Part shown: piece by piece, positions 25,272 through 32,323 of the stretch
How positions within the stretch are numbered: position 1 is the first letter of the stretch
How the letters are laid out: every line of letters begins with the position of its first letter
Origin: Chloroflexota bacterium
Lineage (GTDB): Bacteria; Chloroflexota; Dehalococcoidia; UBA2979
DNA: 64,000 bases
Reading direction: 5' to 3'
NCBI GenBank assembly: GCA_009391845.1
Contig: QWJG01000001.1
Location: forward strand, 1 to 64,000
Notes under the pieces: generated by a model
The model's input: the letters and a program-made list of their open reading frames with translations, nothing else
The model's database searches: none
Told to the model about the DNA's origin: nothing
Program-made: the position numbers and the translations under genes

Positions 25272-25739
25272 TCACGCCGCCCGGCAAACCTTGAGGTCAC
25301 TCGGCCACGCCGCGCCCAGCGCAATCGCCTCGTGGCAGGCGCGCGACACCACGATCGCGATCTGCACGATCCGGTCGCCACCCGCCGTCACGCCGCCGCC
25401 GCTCACTGCGCCCGAGACCGGGAGGTCGGCGCACTCCCCATCGGCGCGCAGCCGCTCGTGCCCGCTGCCGTCGTCCACCAGGCAGCTCTCCGGCACGGCC
25501 AGCGCCACATTGAGGGTGTAGTCCGGCTGGTGGAACCGCACGCCCAGCAGCTTCAACCCACCGCTCTGGGAGCTGCTGGCCACCACCGCCGATCCATCCG
25601 TGGGGATGGACTCGAACCCCAGCTCCGGGGGCCCGGGTGTGATCGTGGTACTGCCACCCGCCAGCCCGAACGCAAAGACGCCGGCCGCGATCAACACGAT
25701 CAACCCCACGACGAAGATGGCCCCGGTCCCCTGGTTCAT
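25272..25739 (-). CDS. Membrane-anchored extracytoplasmic protein, unknown
   Basis: The 155-residue protein has one N-terminal membrane segment (about 6-27), followed by a Gly/Ser/Pro-rich linker and a region with Cys at PESCLVD, GECADLP, RACHEA and LKVCRAA. These could form two disulfide bonds outside the cell. No family is recognised. It lies within the minus-strand group of rSAM and transferase genes and may be a substrate or an accessory protein of that group, which is inference from position only. Confidence 0.6.
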   Translation of the reverse strand: MNQGTGAIFVVGLIVLIAAGVFAFGLAGGSTTITPGPPELGFESIPTDGSAVVASSSQSGGLKLLGVRFHQPDYTLNVALAVPESCLVDDGSGHERLRADGECADLPVSGAVSGGGVTAGGDRIVQIAIVVSRACHEAIALGAAWPSDLKVCRAA

Positions 25740-25773
25740 CCGCCGACCCTAGTCCTGCTTCGTCGCTGAGTTG

Positions 25774-26451
25774 TTATCGAATGTGCCGGTACAGCCGCGC
25801 CAGCCGCGGCGGCGAGACGTTGCAGAAGTACAGCGTCTGGATCACTACCCAGCTCGCCCACGTTCGCAGCAGCCCGCCACGCTCCCAGCGCCGCGGCGAC
25901 GCGTGCACGGGACCATCGAGGTACGCCATCCGCCCGCGTTTCCGCAGGAGCTGCACCAGCTTCAAGTCCTCCATCAGCGGGTACGGCGGAAACCCGCCGA
26001 TCGCCGCGAAGTGCTCCCGACGCACCCAGATCGCCGAGTCGCCGTAGTACACAGTGAGCTGGCGGATCACGTGGTAGAACGCTGCCAGGAATCGGGCGTG
26101 TCGGCCGGTCCCGAAGTGAATCCGGAAGTTCCCACCCACCACGCCTCGATCGGCCAGCGCCACTTCGATCTGTTGAACCGCGTTCGCCGGTAGCAGCGCG
26201 TCCGCGTGCAGGAACAGCAGCACGTCGCCCCCGCGCGCGGCGGCGCCGGCATTGAGCTGCGGCCCCCGCCCCCGAGGTGCCGCGATCACCCGTGCCCCCG
26301 CCTCGATCGCCGCTGCGACGGTCCCGTCGGTCGAGCCGCCGTCAGCCACGATGACCTCGCAGGCGCCGGCAACCAGCGCGCTCCGCACCGCCCGTCGGAT
26401 CACCATGGCTTCGTTCAACGCGGGGATCACCACCGACACGAGCTGTGACAT
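25774..26451 (-). CDS. rSAM-associated transferase 2 (TIGR04283-type GT2)
   Basis: The 225-residue family 2 glycosyltransferase has VSVVIPALNEAMVIRRA, VIVADGGSTDGTV and LLFLHADALLPANAVQQIE. The last is the characteristic FLHAD motif of TIGR04283. VVGGNFRIHF, DSAIWVRREHFAAIGGFPPYPLMEDL and a terminal hydrophobic stretch follow. It starts at ATG 26451. With the TIGR04282-type partner and the radical SAM protein it reproduces the rSAM-associated transferase trio. Confidence 0.85.
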   Translation of the reverse strand: MSQLVSVVIPALNEAMVIRRAVRSALVAGACEVIVADGGSTDGTVAAAIEAGARVIAAPRGRGPQLNAGAAARGGDVLLFLHADALLPANAVQQIEVALADRGVVGGNFRIHFGTGRHARFLAAFYHVIRQLTVYYGDSAIWVRREHFAAIGGFPPYPLMEDLKLVQLLRKRGRMAYLDGPVHASPRRWERGGLLRTWASWVVIQTLYFCNVSPPRLARLYRHIR

Positions 26452-26509
26452 CGCGCCAACGTATCGCTCGGTCGTGTTCGCCGCGTGATCCCGCATCCGG
26501 ACTCGCTGA

Positions 26510-26515
26510 TACGCT
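26510..26515 (+). promoter_or_regulatory. Putative -10 box of the CPBP gene, leaderless arrangement
   Basis: TACGCT at 26510-26515 ends 6 bp before the ATG at 26522. No ribosome site is present between. The -35 region is poorly matched. Confidence 0.4.
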
Positions 26516-26521
26516 CAGACG

Positions 26522-27283
26522 ATGTTCGCCGAACCTCCGGTCGCCACTGCGTTTCGTGCGCCCCCTGTCGTCCCCAAGGCCGGTTGGCGTGGGCGCGATC
26601 CGCTGATCGGAATGGGGATCCTGGTCGCCGGGTTCGTGCTGATCTCCACCCTCCTCGTCGCCTTCGTCACCGCGCTCGATCTCAAAGGGGACGGCCAGGA
26701 CTTCGCGGCCGCGATCTTCACCATCGCGTTCGAGGTCTTCTTCGGGCTGTCCGTCCTCATGCTGGCACGGCGGCGCCACATCAACCTTGCCCAGCTCGGG
26801 TTTCGGCGCCCTGATCGCTGGGCGCCTGTCGGCATCGCCGTCGCCGGGTCGTACTCCGTGCTGCTCGGCTACGGGATCGCCATCCAGGCGCTCCACGAGC
26901 TGGGTGTCGATACCGGCATCTTCGAGGGCGGCAATTCGATCCCGATCGATGAGGGCTCCGACACCCTTCCGCTCGTCGGGTTGCTCGTCATTTTCGGCGT
27001 CGCGGTCGTCGCCGTCGCGCCGCTCGCGGAAGAGATCTTCTTCCGCGGATTGCTCTTTCGCGCACTGGACGGCGTCTGGCCGAGTTGGGCGGCGATTGCG
27101 GTCAGTGGCCTCGCGTTCGGTGCGTTCCACGTCAATCTCGCCGTATTGTTGCCGTTCACCATCATCGGCATGCTCTTCGCATGGGCCTTCAAGGCATCCG
27201 GTTCGCTCTGGGTGAGCATCACCGCGCACTTCATCATCAACACCGTGAGCCTTATCGTGACCGTGATTGGGGTCCTCAATTGA
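26522..27283 (+). CDS. CPBP-family intramembrane metalloprotease
   Basis: The 253-residue protein has about six to eight membrane helices. Family motifs are EEIFFRGLLFRAL (EExxxR), FGAFHVN (FxxxH) and ITAHFIINT (HxxxN) in the C-terminal half. CPBP proteins are Rce1-like membrane proteases, some with peptide export or immunity roles. Its stop overlaps the trpA start in a TTGA, so it is translationally linked to trpA, a curious pairing. Substrate unknown. Confidence 0.88.
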   Translation: MFAEPPVATAFRAPPVVPKAGWRGRDPLIGMGILVAGFVLISTLLVAFVTALDLKGDGQDFAAAIFTIAFEVFFGLSVLMLARRRHINLAQLGFRRPDRWAPVGIAVAGSYSVLLGYGIAIQALHELGVDTGIFEGGNSIPIDEGSDTLPLVGLLVIFGVAVVAVAPLAEEIFFRGLLFRALDGVWPSWAAIAVSGLAFGAFHVNLAVLLPFTIIGMLFAWAFKASGSLWVSITAHFIINTVSLIVTVIGVLN

Positions 27284-28104
27284 CCGCTGACCGTCCCGAT
27301 CGCATCGCCGAGATGTTCGCCCGGACGCGCGCCGAAGGCCGCCCCGCGTTGATGCCGTTCGTGCCCGCCGGTTGGCCCGAGGCCGATGCGACCGCCGAGA
27401 TTATCGAGGCCGCCATCGCCGGCGGCGCGGATGCGATCGAACTCGGCCTCCCGTTCTCCGACCCGCTCGCCGATGGCGCTACCAACCAGCAGGCCTACCA
27501 CGAGGCCCTGCTCCAGGGCGTCAACGCCTCCACCGTTTTCGCAACGGTGCGCGATCTACGCGCGCGCGGCATCGAGATCCCGATCATCGTGATGGGCTAC
27601 ATCAACCCGCTGCTCGCCTATGGGAGCGACGCCTTCGTGCGCGATGCCGTCGCCGCGGGCGTCGATGGGCTGATCGTCGTCGATATGCCGCCGAACGAGG
27701 CGGCCGAGGTCGAAGGGCCGGCGCGCGCCGCCGGACTCCCCGTGATCTACCTCGTCGCCCCCACCTCCACCGAGGCGCGGCTCCAGGTGGTTGCCGAACA
27801 CGCCGGCGGCTTCGTCTACTGTGTCAGCCTGGCGGGCGTCACTGGCGCGCGTCAGGAGATGGCTGTAGGTCTCGCGGAGTTCCTCGCTCGGGTGCGCCGC
27901 CACACGGACCTGCCGCTCGCCGTCGGCTTCGGCATCTCGGAGCCGGAGCACGTGCGGGAAGTCGGGAGCATCGCGGATGGCGCGATCGTCGGCAGCGCGT
28001 TCGTCAACCTCGTGCGCGATGCGCCCCGGGACGAACGCGCCGCGTTGGTGCGTGCCTTTTGCGAACGAATGAGTGGACGGTCGCCCGTCGCGGCCAACGG
28101 CTAA
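27280..28104 (+). CDS. trpA: Tryptophan synthase alpha chain
   Basis: The 274-residue TIM-barrel protein cleaves indole-3-glycerol phosphate to indole and glyceraldehyde-3-phosphate. ELGLPFSDPLADG holds the catalytic Asp, GYINPLLAYG and GVDGLIVVDMPPNEA are conserved, and VGFGISEPEHVREV and DGAIVGSAFV form the phosphate site. The start is a TTG at 27280 overlapping the CPBP stop by 4 bp; ATG 27313 would cut off the first helix. It is separated from trpB by the sulfotransferase and rSAM cluster. Confidence 0.94.
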   Translation: MTADRPDRIAEMFARTRAEGRPALMPFVPAGWPEADATAEIIEAAIAGGADAIELGLPFSDPLADGATNQQAYHEALLQGVNASTVFATVRDLRARGIEIPIIVMGYINPLLAYGSDAFVRDAVAAGVDGLIVVDMPPNEAAEVEGPARAAGLPVIYLVAPTSTEARLQVVAEHAGGFVYCVSLAGVTGARQEMAVGLAEFLARVRRHTDLPLAVGFGISEPEHVREVGSIADGAIVGSAFVNLVRDAPRDERAALVRAFCERMSGRSPVAANG

Positions 28105-28120
28105 CGGGGAGACGCGCAAC

Positions 28121-28519
28121 GTGACGATGATGGTCCGCGGCATCCGCGGTGCAACCACCGTGGAATCCAACTCTCGCGAGGAGATCCTCGAAGCGACCCG
28201 CGAGTTGCTATCGGCGATCGTCGAGGCGAATCAGATCGAGCACGATCACGTCGCCTCGATCATTTTCACCACCACCGTCGATCTCAACGCCGAGTTCCCG
28301 GCCGTTGCCGCTCGCGAGGACGGCTGGACCGACGTCGCCCTGCAATGCCTCCACGACATGAACGTCCCCGGCTCGCTGAGCCGCTGCGTCCGGATCCTGA
28401 TGCACGTGAACACCGAACGCTCCAACGCCGAGTTGCAGCACATCTACCTGCGCGGCGCCCGCCGCTTGCGCGCCGATCTGATCGAGCGCCAGGAAGCCGC
28501 GACCGGGACCACCTCATGA
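28121..28519 (+). CDS. aroH: Chorismate mutase, AroH type
   Basis: The 132-residue protein (GTG 28121, after GGGGAGA) opens with VRGIRGATTVESNS, whose Arg7-like residue binds chorismate, and contains FTTTVDLNAEFPA and the loop LSRCVRILMHVNT with the second Arg. This is the trimeric AroH class, as in Bacillus subtilis. It converts chorismate to prephenate, feeding TyrA. An alternative start is ATG 28127 or 28130. The stop overlaps scpA in an ATGA. Confidence 0.93.
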   Translation: MTMMVRGIRGATTVESNSREEILEATRELLSAIVEANQIEHDHVASIIFTTTVDLNAEFPAVAAREDGWTDVALQCLHDMNVPGSLSRCVRILMHVNTERSNAELQHIYLRGARRLRADLIERQEAATGTTS

Positions 28520-29478
28520 CCAACGAGCCCGCCGGGCCCGCCACCGACGATCGCGACGCTCCCGCCGCGGTCGCCGCCACCGAGGACAGCGACGCCCCGG
28601 CGCCCACGATCGAGGACAGCGCCGCCCAGGCGGTCACGATCGACGACGGCGCGGCCTCCGAGGATCCCGCTGCCGTGGCTGCGCCCGACCCGGACGACGA
28701 GACCACGGTCGAGCCTGCCTTCCAGCTCAACGTCCCGCTGCTCGACGGCGCTTTCGAGGGCCCGCTCGATCTGCTGCTCCACCTGATCGAGCGCAACGAA
28801 CTCGACATCACCGAGATCTCGCTGTTGCGCGTGACGGAGCAATACCTCGCCTACCTGCGCGCCGCCGAGGAGATCAACCTCGGTGCGCTCGCGGACTTCG
28901 TGGCGATCGGCGCGCGCCTGCTCCTGCTCAAATCACGCGCGCTGCTGCCGGTCGAAGAAGAGGATCCGGAGGTCGACGATGACGAACCCGAAGACCTCGT
29001 CAAGGCGCTGCGCGAGTACCGGCGCTTCAAGGAAGCCGCCGAGTTCTTCCGCGAGCGTGACACCGGTCACCAGACCTATCGCCGCGAGGTCGCGCCGCCC
29101 GAGGTCACGCTCCCAACCGGCCTCGATCGTGTCACCCTCGACTCACTCGTCGAGGTGCTCCGTGAAGTGATGGACCGGCTGCCCGAGGAGGAGCCGGTCG
29201 GAACGATCGTCATGGAGCGCATCCGCCTCCGCGATCGACTGCGCAGCATCGTTGATCTCCTGGAGCGCGAACAGCGCACCAGCTTCCGCCGCCTCGTCGA
29301 AAACGCGACCTCACGCGTCACCGTGATCGTCGACTTCCTCGCGATCCTCGAACTGATCAAGTCGCGCTACCTCGAAGCGACGCAATCCGAGCGCTTCGGT
29401 GATATCGACCTCGTGAAGATCGAGGGCGCCGTGATCCCCGATCTCGGTGAGCTTGCCGAGGAGTTCACCGGCGTCTGA
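28516..29478 (+). CDS. scpA: Segregation and condensation protein A
   Basis: The 320-residue protein is the kleisin of the SMC-ScpAB complex for chromosome organisation. An acidic, Ala-rich N-terminal tail (about 1-70) precedes the kleisin domain, which starts FEGPLDLLLHLIERNELDI and continues FVAIGARLLLLKSRALLP. The C-terminal winged helix is LVKIEGAVIPDL. Position after aroH suggests one operon. scpB is not in the next position; ribF follows. Confidence 0.9.
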   Translation: MTNEPAGPATDDRDAPAAVAATEDSDAPAPTIEDSAAQAVTIDDGAASEDPAAVAAPDPDDETTVEPAFQLNVPLLDGAFEGPLDLLLHLIERNELDITEISLLRVTEQYLAYLRAAEEINLGALADFVAIGARLLLLKSRALLPVEEEDPEVDDDEPEDLVKALREYRRFKEAAEFFRERDTGHQTYRREVAPPEVTLPTGLDRVTLDSLVEVLREVMDRLPEEEPVGTIVMERIRLRDRLRSIVDLLEREQRTSFRRLVENATSRVTVIVDFLAILELIKSRYLEATQSERFGDIDLVKIEGAVIPDLGELAEEFTGV

Positions 29479-29573
29479 TCCGCTCTGCCCTGCGGGCCGG
29501 CGATGGTACGATTTCGTCACTTCCCACTCTCGAACGCGGGTATATTGTTCGACTGCGAAAGGGTCTGCCACCG

Positions 29574-30497
29574 GTGTTGCTGGTCCGCCAAGAGCTCCAG
29601 GCGAGCGTCACACCGGGAGCGCACGCGCTCTCCATCGGTGTGTTCGACGGCGTCCACCGCGGCCACCAGATGCTGATTGCCCGGATGCTGGAGGAAGCGC
29701 GCTCGCGCGGCCTCGGCGGCGGCGTCGTCACCTTCCACCCGCATCCGCTGACCGTCGTCCGCCCGGACGTGAAGATCAGCTACCTCGAATCACTCGAACG
29801 CCGCGTCGAACTGCTTCGCGGCCTCGGCCTGGACTTCGTCTCGGTGCTCCAGTTCACCTCGGAGCTGCAACAGGTCTCCGCGCTCGACTTCTGCCGCCTG
29901 CTCGTCGAAGAGGCCCGGATGGGCCTCCTCGTCGTTGGCGAGGACTTCCGCCTCGGCCGTGGCGGCGAGGGAACGGTCGCCGTGCTGACCGCGATCGGCG
30001 AGCAGCTCGGGTTCGAGGTGCTGCCGATCCCACTCCTCGGCGATGGTGATGACCGCGTCTCCAGCACCCGCGTCCGTGAGGCGCTGGCGGCCGGGGAGAT
30101 GGAGTCCGTCTCCGACCTGCTCGGCCATCCCTTCCTGCTCCGTGGCCCCGTGCTCCATGGCGACGAACGCGGGCGTCAGATCGGCTTCCCCACGCTCAAC
30201 GTCGGCGTCAGCGCCGACCGTTGGCTCCCGCCCAACGGCGTCTACGTCACCCGCGCCCACGTCGGCGACCGCGAGTTGCACGCCTGCACCAACATCGGCG
30301 TGCGCCCCACCTTCGAGGGCGAGCCGAAGCGTCTCGTCGAGACCCACCTCCTCGACTTCGAAGGCGATCTCTACGGAGATGTCGTCACCGTCGAGCTCCT
30401 CCACCGCCTCCGCTCCGAGCAGAAGTTCGATGGCATCGACGCGCTCCGCGCCCAGATCGATCGCGACCTCGTCGCCACCCGTGAGTGGTTCGCATGA
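29574..30497 (+). CDS. ribF: Bifunctional riboflavin kinase/FAD synthetase
   Basis: The 307-residue protein has an N-terminal adenylyltransferase domain (GVFDGVHRGHQMLI, ISSTR-like region VSSTRVREALAAGEM) and a C-terminal kinase domain beginning about residue 195 (GRQIGFPTLNVGVS, PPNGVYVTRA). It makes FMN and FAD. It starts at GTG 29574, about 95 bp after scpA, preceded by a possible -10 TATATT (29541-29546). The stop overlaps tyrS by 4 bp. Confidence 0.93.
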   Translation: MLLVRQELQASVTPGAHALSIGVFDGVHRGHQMLIARMLEEARSRGLGGGVVTFHPHPLTVVRPDVKISYLESLERRVELLRGLGLDFVSVLQFTSELQQVSALDFCRLLVEEARMGLLVVGEDFRLGRGGEGTVAVLTAIGEQLGFEVLPIPLLGDGDDRVSSTRVREALAAGEMESVSDLLGHPFLLRGPVLHGDERGRQIGFPTLNVGVSADRWLPPNGVYVTRAHVGDRELHACTNIGVRPTFEGEPKRLVETHLLDFEGDLYGDVVTVELLHRLRSEQKFDGIDALRAQIDRDLVATREWFA

Positions 30498-31741
30498 CCC
30501 CCAGCAAACCAAAGCCGCGCCAGATGGCTCCGGTCGAAGAGCAGCTCTCGGTGCTCCTCGGCGGCGTCGAGTACGGCGATGACCGCACCCACACCACCAT
30601 GGAAGCCGAGCTGCGCGAACGCCTCGAAGAGGATCGCCCGCTTAAGGTCTACGCCGGCTTCGACCCCACCTCGGTTGACCTGCACCTCGGCCACACCCTG
30701 CCGATGCGCAAGCTGCGCCAGTTCCAGGACTTCGGCCACGACGTCACGTTCTTGATCGGCAACTTCACCGGCCTCGTCGGCGATCCGTCCGACAAGGACA
30801 AGGGCCGCCCGATGATCACCGCCGACCGCCTGGCTGAGAACGGTCGCAGCTACGCCGATCAGGCCTTCCGGATCCTCGACGCGGAACGCACCACCGTCCG
30901 CTACAACGCGGACTGGCTGGGCAAGCTCACCTTCGCCGACGTGGTCGGCCTCACCTCGAAGTTCACCGTCGCCCAGTTCCTCGAACGGGACAACTTCGCC
31001 AAGCGTTGGCAGAACCACGACGCCATCTACCTCAGCGAATTCATGTACGCGATCATGCAAGCCCAGGACGCCGTCGTCCTCGAAACCGACGTCCAGGTTG
31101 GGGGCAGCGATCAGCTCTTCAACCTCATGGCCGGACGGACGCTCCAGCGCGACAACGAGCAGCGGCCGCAGGTTGTGATCACGCTGCCGATCCTCGTTGG
31201 CACGGACGGCACGCAGCGCATGTCCAAGTCGACCGGGAACTCGATCGGGATCAACGAGCCGCCGAACGACATGTACGGCAAGGTGATGTCGCTCCCCGAC
31301 GAGGTGATCCTCGACTTCTTCACGCTGGTGACTCCGCTCACCCCGGCCGCGGTGCACCAGATCGCCGAGGCCGTCGACGACGGGACGCTCCCGCCGATGG
31401 AGGCGAAGAAGCGGCTCGCCGGCGAGATCGTCGCCGTCTTCTCCGATGACGGCACCGCCGCCGACGCGCAGGCCTACTTCGAGGCCACGATCCAGCGCCA
31501 GGAAACTCCCGAGGAGATGCCGGAGTACGAGGTCGATGGCGAACAGCCGTTGCACCACGTGCTCACCGGCGCGGACCTCGCCAGCAGCAACGGCGAGGTC
31601 CGCCGGCTCGTTGGCCAGGGTGCCGTGTCCGTGAACGGCGAACGCGTCGATGAGTTCACGCTGCCGGTGAAACCGGGCGATGAAATTCGCGTCGGACGGC
31701 ACCGCTTTTTACGACTTACCAAGGCCGGACAGTTACACTAG
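30494..31741 (+). CDS. tyrS: Tyrosyl-tRNA synthetase
   Basis: The 415-residue class I synthetase has the HIGH-like motif HLGHT in FDPTSVDLHLGHTLP, the KMSKS-like motif RMSKSTGNSIG, and a C-terminal S4 RNA-binding domain (about 340-405, EVRRLVGQGAVSVNGERV). It starts at ATG 30494, overlapping ribF by ATGA; an in-frame start three codons upstream is possible. No T-box is seen before it. Placement after an aromatic block is suggestive but may be chance. Confidence 0.94.
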   Translation: MTPSKPKPRQMAPVEEQLSVLLGGVEYGDDRTHTTMEAELRERLEEDRPLKVYAGFDPTSVDLHLGHTLPMRKLRQFQDFGHDVTFLIGNFTGLVGDPSDKDKGRPMITADRLAENGRSYADQAFRILDAERTTVRYNADWLGKLTFADVVGLTSKFTVAQFLERDNFAKRWQNHDAIYLSEFMYAIMQAQDAVVLETDVQVGGSDQLFNLMAGRTLQRDNEQRPQVVITLPILVGTDGTQRMSKSTGNSIGINEPPNDMYGKVMSLPDEVILDFFTLVTPLTPAAVHQIAEAVDDGTLPPMEAKKRLAGEIVAVFSDDGTAADAQAYFEATIQRQETPEEMPEYEVDGEQPLHHVLTGADLASSNGEVRRLVGQGAVSVNGERVDEFTLPVKPGDEIRVGRHRFLRLTKAGQLH

Positions 31742-31765
31742 CTAGAGATAGGCGGGGGCTTCCAT

Positions 31766-32224
31766 ATGCTGGACAGCGGAATCGAGCTCGACCTGGATCG
31801 GGTCGTGCAAAATATCGACGAAGCTGACGTCATCACCCTCTATTTTCCGCTTCTCGGTAAGACGCTGATTCTCGACACGCGGCAGAACGACCATGCCGGC
31901 CCACTGGTCACCCTCGTCCCAATCGCGCAAGACGGCCTCGAACGCTATCGCTCCTTCCGCCGCCTCCGTCCCACCTTCCCCCGCCCCCAATCCATTTCGA
32001 TGATTCCCTGGACGCACCGCGTCGACTCGCTCTCGCGGCTCGGCGTCTGGACGCACGTGATCTCCCGCGTGCAGGGGCTCGCCTCGGATCCCTGCCAGTT
32101 CCTGGAGATGGCCGACGCCTGCCTGCGGGAGTTGCGAAGCCTCGAGGTGCGTGAACTGCTGCGTGCTGTGAGTGGCGAGCAGTACGAGACGCTCTGGGCG
32201 TCCAACTCCCGCGAAACGAACTAG
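31766..32224 (+). CDS. Conserved-type hypothetical protein, no recognised domain
   Basis: The 152-residue soluble protein starts at ATG 31766 after a GGCGGGGG-like site, 25 bp from the tyrS stop. Visible features are a strand VITLYFPLLGKTLILDTRQN, LVTLVPIAQDGLERYRSF, RPQSISMIPW and a helical C-terminus DACLRELRSLEVRELLRAV. It could be a PilZ-like or regulatory small domain, but I cannot assign it. Location suggests it is cotranscribed with tyrS. Confidence 0.65.
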   Translation: MLDSGIELDLDRVVQNIDEADVITLYFPLLGKTLILDTRQNDHAGPLVTLVPIAQDGLERYRSFRRLRPTFPRPQSISMIPWTHRVDSLSRLGVWTHVISRVQGLASDPCQFLEMADACLRELRSLEVRELLRAVSGEQYETLWASNSRETN

Positions 32225-32323
32225 CCTCGGATCCTGCCGCTCAGGCGGCGGATCGACCCTGTTCCGAATCCCGAGCCCTGCCAACCTCGCCTCGCCGTCG
32301 TCACGCGTGCCCGCGCTGCGCCG

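Noticed and set aside
31700..31712. Short T-run at the tyrS 3' end
   Set aside because: It is inside the S4 domain coding sequence with no hairpin before it.
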